Assembly (NCBI GenBank): GCA_033961575.1
Contig: CM066728.1
Span: forward strand, 32,488,352-32,552,351
From: Aselliscus stoliczkanus
Lineage: Eukaryota; Chordata; Mammalia; Chiroptera; Hipposideridae
Length of the DNA: 64,000 bases
Reading direction: 5' to 3'
The notes beneath the pieces were generated by a model. The model ran no database searches. It had not been told where the DNA came from and was given only the letters and a program-made list of their open reading frames with translations. The position numbers were made by a program, and so were the translations under genes. Below are positions 35,271-48,204 of this stretch, one piece after another. The first letter of the stretch is position 1. Every line of letters begins with the position of its first letter.

Positions 35271-37480
35271 TACACCCATAATCATCACTCTGAAAGGCAA
35301 TCACTATGCAAAAGAGACAGATTGTTGAACAAACTTAAAAGTGCTTAAAAAAAGTTTTTTTTCTATATTAAAAATTCACGGTGGAATAAATGAGATCTCT
35401 TATAGAGGAGAGCATACTTGGGTATTAGGTGTACAGCAATGTGAAAGCTCTGAAAACTTTGGCTCTGTTTTTCCAGAACACATTGTTCCCTGGAGGAAAC
35501 AGAGTCTTGCTTCTAATTTGACACTCTGTATGTGACTTGATTTTGCAGATTGGCATCATACAAAGAACTGTTCATCCACCCATAAAAATTCTACCAACCA
35601 GTGAACAGGAAAAGATTTCTCAGGCTATGCAATTACTGGCCACTCCTAAGAAAGAAGGTGAATATTGTATGTTCCTTCTCAGTCAACACTCTTTAGGTTT
35701 GTGGGACAAAAATGGAAAGGAGGAACAATTCCTTAAAAGGAAGACATTCGGACAAGCGATTAATCAAAGATTTCCACTTTTGACCTCAAGCAACAAAGGT
35801 TTAATTGCAAACTAGTTGACACCAAAGTTGTTAAAATTGTACAAATGATGAAACATTTGTTTTAAATGCCAGGGTATGATTTAAAAAGAAAGAAAATTTC
35901 CATGACGAACTAGAATTCACCTATTCATTTATTCACTTATTCAAGATAAATTTATGCTAGACACCAAAGATATAAGTATTATTAAAAAGAAAAAAGCATG
36001 TTTTTAGCAAAAGTTACTTGCAAGTATTAAGTCCTAGATATTCTTGGTAGGAGCAGATATGTTTCTTGTTTTGTGCTTCTTTGGAGAACTTGAGATGTAG
36101 TCTTATCTGAATTTATTAATTTATTCCAATAATTAAATATTTATAAATCTGATTCAGTGTATTCCCTTACATTGATGTCACACTATCAGTGTGTAGAAAT
36201 AAAATGAGCAAGGCAGCAAGCCAAAAAGAAATACGCTTATTGCTTGTTTGCTGAAAAGTGGTCTTTTTTCAGCCTCTCTTAAAATGGAATGCATGTTGCT
36301 CAGTCTCTAGTCAAAGTGGGAAAGTCTATACACAAGACCCCTTAAAGCCATTGTGAGGGAATTTGTGTGCTGGGGACTGCAGGATTGTTGTTTGAACAGC
36401 CTCCTTCAGGAAGTTGTACATTTCATTATTTAAGAGTCTAATTTAGAGGGAAAAATAATCTAGTCATCTGCATCTTCTCAAATTCTGTCCGATTAACCAC
36501 TGATTAGCATTAACTAAGAAGAAAGCTCTACTGTCAAAATTCATTCTATTAAAGCAGGAATTGAAACCATAACAATGAAAACTGCAAGCTTTCTTAGTGC
36601 CATGCTATGTCCTTTGAAATCACCGGAGACTCCTTTCAGGGTTTATGGCGGAGGAATGCGGCCTTTTCTCTGGAAGAGATCCCATTCATAAGAGAGGGTC
36701 CGCACAGCGAGTGCTAGCCAAGGGCTCGGCCTGGGAGCGGATCACGGGGCTGACATGGAGATTAGCTCAGCACTGATTTTGCTGGCTCTGTTGGTGTTAC
36801 TTAGATTTTTATTTCCTTTACTCATGGATTCTGCAGGAGATTGAGGATAACGCTCACAGGGTTGAATTCCAAGTATTTAAAAAACCATGAGTGCTCACAC
36901 ATTTGCAAAGAGCCCTGATTCTTCTGAGCATTTTAATTGTACGAGTAATTGTAAATCTCATCTTAGCAGCCTATGCCCAGGAGTCTCCAAGGAAAAGAGG
37001 AGAACAATTTTTCAGGAAAGATATTTTCGTATTACAACTACTGAATGTACATGGGCGTTGCCAAATTATTTTACTTGTCTCCCAAATTTAAACTTAAACC
37101 ATTGGCTGAATCTTCTAAAATTGCCAATAAAAAAACATGAAATCAGCAAAAAATTTTGTATATGTTGATGCATATAATATAGAAACCATATTTTAAGCAC
37201 TAATTTGAAAGGGAAAAAAACAAATTGACATTAAAGGAAAACCTATGTGTAGATCCTGGGGTTGTTGAAGGCAGCGACATTAAAAGAAAAAGTATTTGAT
37301 ATAGGTTTTTGTTTTGGGCAACTGTTACTATTAGGACAATTTGGGTTGCAAGTGCAGAAATTGAGAACAAATTATTTTAAGGTAAAAAGTAATTGATTAT
37401 GATGAATTCAGCCACTGCTGGATTTAGGATTTCCAATGATATTGTTAGCCACCTCTCTTACACCTTCTCTCACCCTCCAT
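35271..37480. other. Unassigned, partly unique-looking DNA
   Basis: 36600-36850 is less AT-rich than its flanks and shows no repeat I know. It is a candidate conserved non-coding element. Frames at 35537-35815 and 36887-37168 are not recognised. Confidence 0.45.
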
Positions 37481-37490
37481 CTCTGCTCTG

Positions 37491-37510
37491 TTTCTTTCTT
37501 TCTTTTCTTT

Positions 37511-37562
<52 letters not shown>

Positions 37563-37802
37563 TCATTAAACTTTATTGGGGTGACAATGGCTAGTAAAGT
37601 TACATAGGTTTCAAGTGTGCAATTCTGTAATACATCATCTATATATCACCACCCAGGGTCCTCTTTTCATCACCATATATTTGATACCGTTTACCCTCAT
37701 CTACCACCTCCTCCCTCCCTACCCTCTGGTAACAACTAAACTATGTTGAATATAAAACTGAAAGCAACAAAGGAACAAGACAAACAAACCAAGAAACAAA
37801 AA
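37491..37802 (-). mobile_element. Truncated L1 with 5' inversion
   Basis: A (TTTC)n tail (37491-37564) is followed by a minus-strand L1 3' end (37565-37742). The next L1 part then reads in the opposite direction (37743-37802; 'ataaaactgaaagcaacaaa' is the reverse of the expected continuation). Target duplication ctctgctctg at 37481-37490 and 37803-37812 encloses all of it. Confidence 0.88.
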
Positions 37803-37812
37803 CTCTGCTCTG

Positions 37813-38560
37813 CTTTCCTGTGTGGTGGTTTCTTTCTCAGGCAGGGCATTCTTCTCACTGAGTTGGAGAGATGGTCATCAGCAACTCCAGGCTTAATTCA
37901 AACAGACTGGTAACCTCAAGGAAACAGCGATTTCAGGAAAAGTCTTAGGAATCACACTGATTGGCCTGGCTGGGCAGGTGCCCATCCTATACCAACCACA
38001 TATAAGGTTATACTTAACTATGGCTAGATCATGAACCCAACACACAACTGTGGGATTGCGTCAGCATCTCAGGCAACCAAATCATATGTCATCTAAATGT
38101 GTGAAGGATGGTTTTTAAAAGACCAAAAGGTATGTTGTTAGGAAAAGAAGAGAGAAATGATATTGGTAAGGTAAACACAACATGTGGAATTAGAGGCACA
38201 TTCAATTTACCTCTAGTGATGTGGTTTTATTGCAAGGATTCATGTGGAAATAAGGGAGAGCATGAAACAGTTTTCACGGAGAAATGAAGCACAATTCCTG
38301 ATATAGCTGTGGGTCCAGTAGTCTGACTGCAGCCCTGGAGCAAAACAGCCACTCTAGAAATTGCCATTTCATTAGGACATAGAGTAGGTAATTGTGTACT
38401 CCCTCTTGTAGGGCTGATCCATTTGGGTGCTTCTGTTTCTTTTGCTGCTGTAGCTACTAACTCATTTCTGCTATTCATTTTCTTCTCTCTAATGACGTCT
38501 ACTGCCTCGTGGCTTCTGTGTATTGCTTTCCCTCTATGCATTTCTTCTCTCCAGTGCTAC
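37813..38560. other. No gene recognised
   Basis: A minus-strand frame at 38227-38541 is open but unrecognised and may be repeat-derived. Confidence 0.4.
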
Positions 38561-38640
38561 TATTTTTGTTTCCTGTTATATGAATTTCTGCTTTCAATTT
38601 TCTGTAGAATTTCTCTATGATTCTCTTTCTGGTGAGTTTT

Positions 38641-38782
38641 TTTTTTTTTTAGCTGAGCCATCCTGCCACCTGTTGGCAGCTCAACGGCAACTCAGCTCGG
38701 GCTGGCATCGAACCGTTGTTGCACAGAGCTCAGCTCGCACTCTTGAGCGAGCTCTTAACCAACTGAGCCACTCGGCCGGCCC
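38641..38782 (-). mobile_element. tRNA-derived SINE, short composite type (CTCF-like core)
   Basis: Poly-T, then 'agctgagccatcctgccacc', ending in 'gagccactcggccggccc' read in reverse. Duplications tctggtgagtttt (38628-38640) and tctggctagtttt (38783-38795). Confidence 0.88.
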
Positions 38783-38975
38783 TCTGGCTAGTTTTTAGTT
38801 GAATAGCTCGTTATTTTTCCATCTTTCTTGTTTTCTAATACATGCAATTAAGGCTATAAATTACCTTCTACATTTTGCATTGGATGTATTCCACAAATTT
38901 TGATGGGTTGTGCTTTCTGTGTCCTTCATCTCTAAATGTTTTAATTTCATTGTAATTCTTTATCCCATGGCTTTT

Positions 38976-39066
38976 TTTTTTTTTTTTTTGAGGGCAGGGT
39001 CACTGGCCTTCACATGTGGGACCCGAACCGGGGCCACTGGCGTTCCAAGCCAGCGCTTAACGACCG
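38976..39066 (-). mobile_element. Short-form tRNA SINE, 5' truncated
   Basis: Poly-T, 'gagggcagggtcactggcct', 'gggacccgaaccggggccac', stopping in 'gcgcttaacgaccg' before the head is complete. Perfect duplication tatcccatggctttt (38961-38975, 39067-39081). Confidence 0.9.
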
Positions 39067-39081
39067 TATCCCATGGCTTTT

Positions 39082-41095
39082 TAAAAAAGTGTTATGGGGG
39101 TATGCTATACATAAGGTAAAGTACACAACTTTAAGTGAACAACTCAGTGAATTTTACATATATGTATACATGTGTATAGCCGCTGCCTAGATCAAGGTGT
39201 AGAATATTTCCAGCATTCCTCTGCCCCCTCTGCCCCTTCCCAATAAAGGTAACTGCTATTGACTTTAATATCATAGATTGGTTTTACCCCCTTTGCAACA
39301 TGACCTAATAGAATTATGTATCCTATTTTATGACTGTGAGATTTATTCATGTTTGTAACAGGTTTTTTTTCCCCCTCTCTCTCCATTACTGAGAATGAAT
39401 ATATATTTATTTGTCCATTCTACTCTTGATATTTAGATTGTTTCTAGCTTGGGGTTATTATAAATAAAACTACTCTGGATGTTCTTGTAAATGTCTTTTG
39501 GTGGACTTACATCCTAATTTCTCTTGGATATAGGAGTTGATGGGTCATAGGGTAGGCATATATTTAGCTTTATTAGATACTTCCAAACAGTTTTTCACTG
39601 TGGTTTGTACCAATTTACACTCCCACCAGTGATGTGTAAGTTCTCATTACTCCACATTCCATCAGTATTTGGTATTGTTCATTTTTCTTTTTTTTAAATT
39701 TTTGTTATTCTGGTGGTGTGTGTAGTACTGTAAAATCATTTTAATCTACATTGTCTGCTGACAATATGTTTAACATCTTTTTCATATGCTTGCTGACTAT
39801 TCACGTATCTTCTTTTATGAACTACTTATTCAAACATTTTGCCTTTTTCTAAATTGGGTTGTCTTCTTATCATTGAATTGTAAGAGTTCTTTATATACTC
39901 TGGATGTGAGTCCTTCATCAGATATATACATTGTGAATTTCTTCTCCAACTCTGAGACTTGCCTTTTCACACTCTAAATGATCTCTTTTGATGAGTTAAA
40001 ATTTATAAACCAATGAACTCTACGTTTTTTTCTTTTAATGGTAATGCTTATTGTGTCCTGTTTAAGACATCTTTGCCAACCCCCAAGTCATGAAACTATT
40101 CTCTTATATTTTCCTCTAAAAGCTTCATTACCTTTTACATTTAAGTTTATAATCCATTTCATAATCATTTCTGTGTAGGGTATCATTTTCTTTTCCATAT
40201 GTATACCCAAATGATCTGACACCATTTATTGAAAAAAGTGTTGAAAAGATAATCCTTCCTCCCCACCCCCCAAATGAATTGTGGTGGTATTTTTTGGTGA
40301 ATCTGTTCTGGACTCTAGTTTGTTCCATTAGTTTAATTGACTATCTTTGTGCCTATATCACATTGTCTTATTTAATATAGCTTCATGATAAGTTTTAAAA
40401 TCTGATAGTCCAAGTTCTCAAACTCTTTTTTCTTCTGCAAAATTGATTTGGTCATTCTAGAGTCTTTGCATTACCATATGAATTTTTAAATCAGCTTGCC
40501 AGTTTCCACAATCAAAATACCTGCGGGAATTTTGACTGGGATTACATGGAATCTATGAATCACTTTATTTAGGTTTGCTGTAAATTTCTCATTGATGGTT
40601 CATTTTTTGCAGAGTTTATTTCTGGATATTTGTCTATTTTAGTTATCAAAAATGGTATTTAAACATTTTCATATTCTGATATTCATTGCTAATACATAGA
40701 AATAGAATTTGATTTTTGCATATTGATCTTAAATCTAGTGACCTTACTAAATTCACCTATGAATTTAAATAGTTTTCTGGAGGGAGGTGAGGGAGATACT
40801 TTGGATTTTCTACACACACAATCATGTTATATACAAATAATGACAATGTTACTATTCCTTTCCAAACTCTATGCCTTTTATTTCTTCTTCTCGCCTTGAA
40901 CCTATGAATTTTTTGTATTGTGCATTTAAAAATTCCAAAACATATGAAGGTTTCTGCTATTTTTTATTATTAGTTTCTAATTTTGCTGCACAAATGTATG
41001 ATATCAATTCTTTGAAATTTATTAAACCCTGCTTTGTGACCTAGTTTATGACAATTTTTTGCAAATTTACATGTTGCTTGGTTCTCATTGTGGAG
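39082..41095 (-). mobile_element. Old L1 (3' UTR and ORF2 part)
   Basis: About 2 kb of minus-strand L1: 'atgtataccc' and 'tttagattgtttctagcttg' early, 'ccagtgatgtgtaagttctc', 'cttctccaactctgagactt' and 'attaccatatgaatttttaa' later. Many stops. Confidence 0.85.
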
Positions 41096-41854
41096 AAAGA
41101 TTCACCATACATTGTCTGCTTGTTTAAAACATATGCCCTATCCTGCAGAATAGTGCCTTAACCTTGAGGGTGATTTGTTTGAGCTGGTCTAAAATTGTGT
41201 CTTCAGGAAGCTATTCCACTCTTCTAGAGATACACTTGCTTCTTGGAGATTGAACACATGGCAAGACCAGTGAATTACAGTGGTATGACTCACTGTCATA
41301 CTTTCCTTACAGTAAAGTGTGTCTCTATCATCCTATGACTCAATGGTCAGAGCCCCAATCATTTCCCCATAAATGCTCCTATTTTAATGTAACAGCCCTT
41401 ATGGGTTAGAGCATTTAATTGGTGCTACAACCCTTATAGTCAAACCCCACTTAGTTCTAGGCCACAGCTTCCTGCAATAAGGGAATAAGATATTCTTTTA
41501 AAGCTGCTATCAAAGTTTTCTGATTGTGCACATGAGTTCTCATCTGTTATTTCATTTCTCCCATTTCCTACTTCTGCCCTTTAGGGACATCAGAATTACC
41601 CTGAGGATATAATAATTCCCAAAATCATTATGTTGTCATAGCAGTCAAGTTCCACAGCTATTGCTTTCCCAATACCTTGTCCTTCCATGTCACCACCAGT
41701 GACAATTTGAGTAATCATGATTCTACTGTATGTTAAGGATTACCCATAGTGGCATTTCCTCCATATTCTTTAAATACTACACAACCCAGTTCTATCTGAT
41801 TCCATTCTAAGTTTTCTGGTTTGCTTTCTGGGGCCAGTTACAGTATCCATTACT

Positions 41855-42180
41855 GTGCCTATCAGAGTCCCAGCAGGAAAAAGATGGCATACTCAAATTG
41901 GGTAATTTGAAGAGAGTTTTACAAAAGGACTATTTATAAAAGTGCAGGCAGTGTAAGACAACCCACAAAGAATAATGTAATATTCTGGGATTATAAACAG
42001 TAGAAGAGGCAAGGAAAGGGAGCAGTCGCTGGAAACTAGTTTAGAGTGTCACTTGATAGGAAATAAGACCTTTAAGCAACAGTTGCTGCCCCCAGCCCAT
42101 GGCAACCCTGAAGGGAGGGAGCTAGGGGAATACATATCTCAAGTCTACGAGTCTTCTTCTCCCTCCCTCTAATACCAGGG
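41855..42180 (-). repeat. LTR-like repeat, probably ERV-L related
   Basis: 'gtcccagcaggaaaaagatg' and 'aaaggactatttataaaagt' resemble a common ERV-L type LTR read in reverse. Family name uncertain. Confidence 0.5.
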
Positions 42181-42349
42181 ACCTTCAAACTCAAACGCAA
42201 ATATAAACAAAATTAATATGGCAACAATATGTAAGATATATTTTTAGTTGTCCATTTGTATATTTTCTTATGTATTGGAATTATACACAAAAGCTACATA
42301 AATTAGGAAAGATAAAAATGATTATCATTTTTTTTAAATTATTAATTTG

Positions 42350-42530
42350 CTGCTGTCACAGCACCCTATGTATGCCTTCACTGTCATGGTTCTCTTCATA
42401 CTATTCTACTTGCCTGTTTTCCACTAGACTGTGAGTGCCTTGAGGATGGTGGCTATGTCTGTTTGGTCCTTCTATCTCCAGTGCCTAGAGAAACACTTAG
42501 CTGTGACAGCTAAGTAAATAAATGATTGTG
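42350..42530 (+). repeat. L2 3' end
   Basis: 'agactgtgagtgccttgagg' and 'ctatctccagtgcctagaga' with 'aagtaaataaatgattg' match the L2 3' end. Confidence 0.72.
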
Positions 42531-43405
42531 TTACACTTTTGACCCTTAGCATTCAGAGGCTGGCATTGTAAGTCCCTTTTTATTGGAGTGTGGTTTCTTT
42601 GACCCCAGCTACTCTGGGGAAGCTCAAAGGCAGATCTGGAGTCTTGCTTATACTAGATGTTGAATGCTAAAACTGATGGTCTAAGATGCATTCTTCCTGG
42701 GTCCAAGAAGAACCAAGCCAACTAGTCTTGAGAAGAGAAGCACATGCAGTTCATAACAGAAGAGATACAAATAAGTAAGTAAGTATGTTCAGCCTCACTC
42801 TGAACAAAGAGCAAAGAGACACAAATGAAACGAAAATTTGCCTTTTGCCTATAAAACTAGCAGAGTAAAAAGTTGGTAATACCCAGTATTAGTAAGAATG
42901 TAGGGAAATGGGCCCTCTTGTGCAGGCTTGGTGAGAATGTAACTTGATACAAGCTTTCTGAAGGGAAATTTGGCAACAAGCATCAAGCTGTAAAATGTGA
43001 ATATGCTTGAATCCAGCAATTATGCACTTTTGTACAAGTGCATACTGTTGGAAGAAACAGTCCTTCCTGGGACTCTTGTACTCTTGCTGGGTGTGCCAAG
43101 ACTGCAAGACCCTGCGCGTTCTTCTACTGGGACTATTTCTCAGCATTATTTTATATAGCTGGTAAGCTTGAGAAATAAGTTAATGTCTCCCTCTAGATCA
43201 AGAGCAGGCTTATTTAGTGCTTGCTATATAAGCAGTGGATTCTCCAAACTCGGTGTTCCTCAGGTGCCACACAAACTCACCTAGTGCATAGCAGCCATCT
43301 GGTCCACATTGTGCCACCCCTGTGGGACTTGATGGCAAAGGAGACCACCATAAATACATCATTGCTCACGCTGCTTGCTATGCAATGAGTAATAAGTCCT
43401 TTGCC
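42531..43405. other. Probable old repeat debris
   Basis: 42730-43050 has old L1-like phrases ('cactctgaacaaagagcaaa', 'gaatccagcaattatgcac'). No gene. Confidence 0.4.
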
Positions 43406-43560
43406 TCTAGAAAACAATTGTCATACCCGTTTTCTACAGGTAAATAAACTGAGGATTGTTGAAGTTAAGTGACCTGGGGAGTTGTTAAAGTGAAGTAACC
43501 ATCCCAGAGCACACAATCATTTACTTGAGGAGACAGGACCAGAGCCCAGGGGACTGAGCT
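43405..43560 (-). repeat. MIR element
   Basis: 'acaggtaaataaactgagga' and 'gttaagtgacctggggagtt' match the reverse of MIR. Confidence 0.6.
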
Positions 43561-43738
43561 TCTGTAGGTCAGCACAGAATACTGGGATAAGCAACGTGAG
43601 AGCCTGATAGAGGACAGGAACAGCTCTCACAGTCAAACCTCATTGAATCAGCCTACTAGAGTATCTGGCATTCATTCTCCAATCATTCTGAAAACATCCA
43701 AACTGCTGCCCATGCTGGCTACCAGCTCACTCTGTAGA

Positions 43739-43814
43739 ACAGTGGTTTGCAAAATATGGCCCCCAGATAAGAAGCATCAGCATCCCCTAAGAACTTGTTA
43801 GAAATGCAAAACCA
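43739..43814. repeat. MER5-type fragment at SINE insertion site
   Basis: 'cagtggtttgcaaaatatgg' and 'cttgttagaaatgcaaaac' match the left half of a MER5-like element. The SINE that follows starts inside it. Confidence 0.65.
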
Positions 43815-44239
43815 GGGCCAGCCCAGTGGCGTATTGGTTAAGAGCTGGTTTGGGGATGCCAGCGGCCCCGGTTCGGATCCCACATATGAGGGCCAGTGAC
43901 ACTGCCCTCTACAGCTAACAACAGCTCCACCTGGAGCTGGGCTGCGAGCCCCGGTGACGGTATAGGCTGCAGCCCCTGCTGCAGTGGGCTGCCATAGGCT
44001 ACAGTGAGTGGCCGGCAGCCAGCGTGAGCTGCCAATAGCTGTGGTGAGTGACCATCCAGAGGCTGGTGACCGAGCTGCCTCATCCGGGAAGAGCGCAATG
44101 ATGATACCAACATGGACCAGTGAAGCAACGCCCTCCGCAACTAGACTGAAGAACAAAAGGACAGCAACTTGTCTGTTCCCCTTCCCCGGTTCCCCAATGC
44201 TGTTCCTCTCCCCCAATTCCTCAATTTAAAAAAAAAAAA
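43815..44239 (+). mobile_element. Long-form tRNA SINE
   Basis: Head 'gggccagcccagtggcgtat', box B 'ggttcggatccc', full middle and tail, poly-A to 44239. The frames read across it are repeat-derived. Confidence 0.92.
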
Positions 44240-46635
44240 TGACCTTAAAAGAGGGAGAAAAAGTAGTAAAGAGCTAGTGTTTTTTGCGAAATCTGTTTCA
44301 TAAGAGCCATTAAATATTCATTCCATTTGAAATAAACCAAATCTGGAGATAATGGTAAATGGAAGTAATTTAGACAAGAAATATGAATTAGAACACCAAA
44401 CAATTATTCTACACTCAAAGAAAAGGCCTTGGGGCCTACTTCAAAAGATTTGCAAATGAATATGCATGTTTTAAAAGAAAATAAAATGTTAAAGGTAAGT
44501 GTGCACATTTTTAAAAATTTTCCCATTTAACTGATTTTTTTATGTTATTTTATTAAACTGACCCATTTCTGGCCTCCACTGTGTAGGGGAAAGAGCTCCC
44601 CTTGGATATGATTTAAATCCTGGTAGGAGATTACAACCCAGAATGGGGGGTGAAACATAACTGTCTTCGTCCAGCTGCTGTTTCCTTTATTCTTGGGTCA
44701 TGAAGAAAGATGTTTGGGTATCCCCTCTTTGCTTCTACTCTTCTGTCTCTAAAGAAAGAGGAGGCCATGGTTAAACAACTATCACTGAGGTTTAATGGTA
44801 ACACTGGGGACATGTCCTGGGGTCCATTATTAAGCCCAGTGGCTGCTCAAATTGCAGCTTAGGCTTTGTTCAGAAATGTCTCTGTCCTGACAAAGAATAC
44901 AGAAGCACAAAGGACAGCAGAGTCAGAAAGAAGTGGTAGGAGGAACCCCATCACCACCACGCCATCAGAAAGAAGCCATTTGTCCCTGAGAGAAGCCATT
45001 GTTGCCCACCCCCTCACCCCAAGGTCCCTCTTTAAAGAACCCTTCCTCTCTCCTTCTCAGAAATCTGACTCCCATGTTGGCCCATGGCCTGGGTTCATTG
45101 GACCCAGAGTGGAAACCAGATTCCCTCTGATCAATCTGTTCACTTTCCTGCAAATACAGATTTGCCAAGACACTAAATCTTCACTGAATGCATGATTTGG
45201 AAGGGATGTACAACTTGGGCTGGTGGGGGAACCATATTCTCCCACATGTTGAGGAAGCAGAAAGAGCCAGTCTGGAAGACAGAGAATAGAACATTTGCAC
45301 AGAGAGAAGCAGAAACAAGAGGTCATGTGAATGTGGACAGAATAACTTTTGTTCATAACTTCCTATTTCCTGATTCCAGTCCCTACTGAAGAAGTCTAGT
45401 TCCTGCCCTTAGGAACCACAGCTACCCCGGTATCTTTCTACTAAATTGCCTCTCCCCACCATCACACCCCCAATCATTTCATTAGGCTGCTGTTAGTTGC
45501 CTAACACTGTTCCCGGAGCAAAAAGTACTTAGTTCCAGGCATCTTCAAGAGCATATTGAAAACAAACATTGGCATGTCTATGATAATGACTCTGTTCTTT
45601 AAAAATCTGAACTGTAAGCAATTGCAGACATAGACAGTGTACTTATTAGTAACAAGGCTCCTGACACAGAGGCGTGACATCCCAGCATGGAACAGGAACA
45701 ACCCAGTATCATAAAAAAAAAAAAAGATAAGCAGAATTAGGTCAACATATTAGAGAAGAGACATTTAGACTAGAGCAGAACATAGACTATTCTCTTAGCC
45801 ATTCTTAGCCAAGGGTATATTTAAAGCAATTTTTTATTGATAAAGGAATTGAACATTAATGTTAGGAACATCGTATAGCATTTGTTTGTTATACATAATT
45901 ATGGTTAAATTAGTTCTTATGCCATACTGTGGATTCAGTTGTTTGTCACACAATCCTGTTGGCATTTTAACGAAACCTATAGTTAAAGAGCTTCATCCCT
46001 ATACTCCCTCTCCAGAGCACAGTGGAATATGACATATGACCTAATCATGGACCCCACCTGCCTAATATGGCCAAGACTTGGGTGCCCAGAATGGGCAATA
46101 TCAGTTGAGCAGTCCCACTTCCTGAATAATGTTTTAACAAGGCCCATTTCTATCTGGGAATAGCCTGGAAACCATGTAAATGTACCAAAGCCTTCCTCCT
46201 GAACCCTTGTCCTCATGTTTCATCCTCCTAACTTTATTAAGGAGACAGATGGTGAAGGTATGCCTCAGAGGACACAAAGGAAGAAGGTAAACTACAATTC
46301 AGAAAAAAACTAGCTTGAGTTTACTCTGGGCAGCTCTGCCTATGGGCTGGAGAAAGGATTCTGGACGGAAGCAAGAAAGCTGCCGGGGAAACCAGAAGTC
46401 TCAGACCCAGCTCAATAAATGTGTGGCCTGGGCTGGGGAGGACGAGGGCAGTAGGATGTGGGGGTTTTCTTCCTCTTGCCCCCCACCACCTATGTCTTTG
46501 TCTTTGGTAAAGGAGAGAAGGAAGGGTGGAATTCAGATGAAAGGGGTGGGTATAGCTGGGCTGAGGCAGAATCTGATGGAAGGGCAATAGTGAAGAAGGG
46601 ACATAAAGGAACACAAAAGATAAAAAACAAAACAA
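44240..46635. other. Unassigned intergenic DNA
   Basis: No gene or clear repeat. The less AT-rich stretch 44860-45420 carries several overlapping frames on both strands, none recognised. Confidence 0.4.
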
Positions 46636-46812
46636 GGGGCGGAAGGTTAGCTCAGTTGGTTAGAGCGCAGTGCTCATAACACCAAGGTTGCCGGTTTGAT
46701 CCCCGCATGGGCCACTGAGATGAGCCTTCCGCAACTAGACTGAAATAACTACTTGACTTGGAGCTGATGGTCCTGGAAAAACACACTGTTCCCCAATTTT
46801 TAAAAAAACACA
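46636..46812 (+). mobile_element. VES-type tRNA SINE
   Basis: 'ggttagctcagttggttaga', 'tcataacaccaaggttgccg', 'gatccccgcatgggccactg' and 'acacactgttccccaa', then an A-rich AAC-repeat tail up to about 46880. Confidence 0.92.
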
Positions 46813-47170
46813 CAAAAAACAACCAACTACAACAACAACAACAACAAAACACCAAAAAACAAACAAACAGAAAACTATAAAAGTCAAGAGAGAAGGGATT
46901 CATTTGGCAGGATTAGGCAGGTATGTGAGTGCGTATAAGTTAATAAGGATCATGCAGGGGGGACAGACTTTCAGTGTAAGCAGAGCACATCTATTTCACC
47001 TCCTTGTTTACTTTTTATGAAAACATTTTTAAAAAGACTTAAGGTTTAAAATGCAGAACCTGGTGTCAGACAAACACATTTTCAAAAGCTAGCTTTGCTA
47101 CTAGTAGGCTGTATGATCTTAGTTAACTTACTGAATCTCTCTAAACCTCCCTTTGGTAAAAGTGGAAATA

Positions 47171-47279
47171 GGGCCGGCTGAGTGGCGCGGTGGTTAAGCG
47201 CTGGACTGGGAAGTCAGTGGCCCCGGTTCGGTCCCACATATGAGGGCCAGTGACACTGCCCTCAAAAAAAAAAAAAAAA
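47171..47279 (+). mobile_element. Short-form tRNA SINE
   Basis: Head 'gggccggctgagtggcgcgg', end 'gtgacactgccctc', then poly-A. Perfect duplication aaaagtggaaata at 47158-47170 and 47280-47292. Confidence 0.94.
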
Positions 47280-47598
47280 AAAAGTGGAAATAACAGTTAC
47301 CGCTTAAAAAGGACTGTCCTGGGAAAGAAACACTATAATGTGTGTAAAGCAATTGATAGTATCTATTACACAGTCAGTGCTATAAGTGGCAGCTGTAGCC
47401 TCTGATAGATCTCGTGTATTGAGAGCTGATTTGTGCCAGCTCCTTTTACATTTTACTACCTTCATGCAATTAAAGTTTATCATTATGGTACATCCATACC
47501 AGTTATGGATGTTTACAACATTCGTGCTTTATCCCGGTATTTTGTTTCCCCAATGATTTTTATCAGTCCCCAGAATTGACATGGACACGATGAACATA

Positions 47599-47675
47599 TT
47601 GTCAGAAAAATCATGATGTATTTTTTTCTATGTTTTTTGTTGCAAAAATGCGTCATGACTTTTCTGACAACCCAG
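47599..47675. mobile_element. Mariner-derived miniature palindromic element
   Basis: About 77 bp consists almost only of two mariner-type ends: ttgtcagaaaaatcatgatg on the left and cgtcatgacttttctgacaa on the right, with a short T-rich centre. TA dinucleotides flank it (47597-47598, about 47676-47677). The ends match those of the mariner at 21900-23190. Confidence 0.82.
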
Positions 47676-47679
47676 TATT

Positions 47680-48191
47680 TTATATAAATAAATCATGTAA
47701 AACCCGTAGTCTAAATTGAAATTAGTTACATGTCCTGTTTTAAGAACAAGTTGGTTTTGTTATATAAATATACATTTTCAGTAGATGTGCATAGGAACAT
47801 ACATACATGTGCTGTCTGATGCAATTATTTTTACACATGGGAGCATACATATGTATGGTTTTTAGCACAATTATTTTAAAATAAATTTACCAAAGATGTG
47901 CAAGAAAATAATCTTCATTATATTATAATGGCCTTTTCTTTTCCCCTGCTCCCTCTGAAAAAAAAAAGAAGCAATACCCAGCTAAATTACTCACATTCCA
48001 AAGATATTTGGTTATTTCTTAAAATCATCTCCCTCCTTAAATCTAAAATTTCTCCATGTTAGACTATTCAAAAGAATATGCTATCGGCAATAACAAAGGA
48101 GGAACCCAAGAAAATCTTGCTCAGCCTGGTCACAGTTCCTCAGGGAGAGCTTCTGTTTTGATTTCTGTCTCCTGAGCTAGGCTGCTTACTG
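47680..48191. other. No gene or repeat recognised
   Basis: AT-rich DNA. Confidence 0.5.
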
Positions 48192-48204
48192 TATATAGTT
48201 TCTT

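Larger units (their letters stand above)
38565..39066 (-). mobile_element. Old L1 ORF2 fragment with two SINE insertions
   Basis: 'attccacaaattttgatggg' and 'ttctaatacatgcaattaag' are old L1 ORF2 on the minus strand. SINEs lie at 38641-38782 and 38976-39066. Confidence 0.65.

Noticed and set aside
43719..44216. 165-codon minus-strand frame
   Set aside because: Lies almost entirely within the long-form SINE at 43815-44239.
46642..46715. Possible tRNA gene
   Set aside because: It has box A and box B, but it is the head of a VES-type SINE followed by the usual SINE tail.
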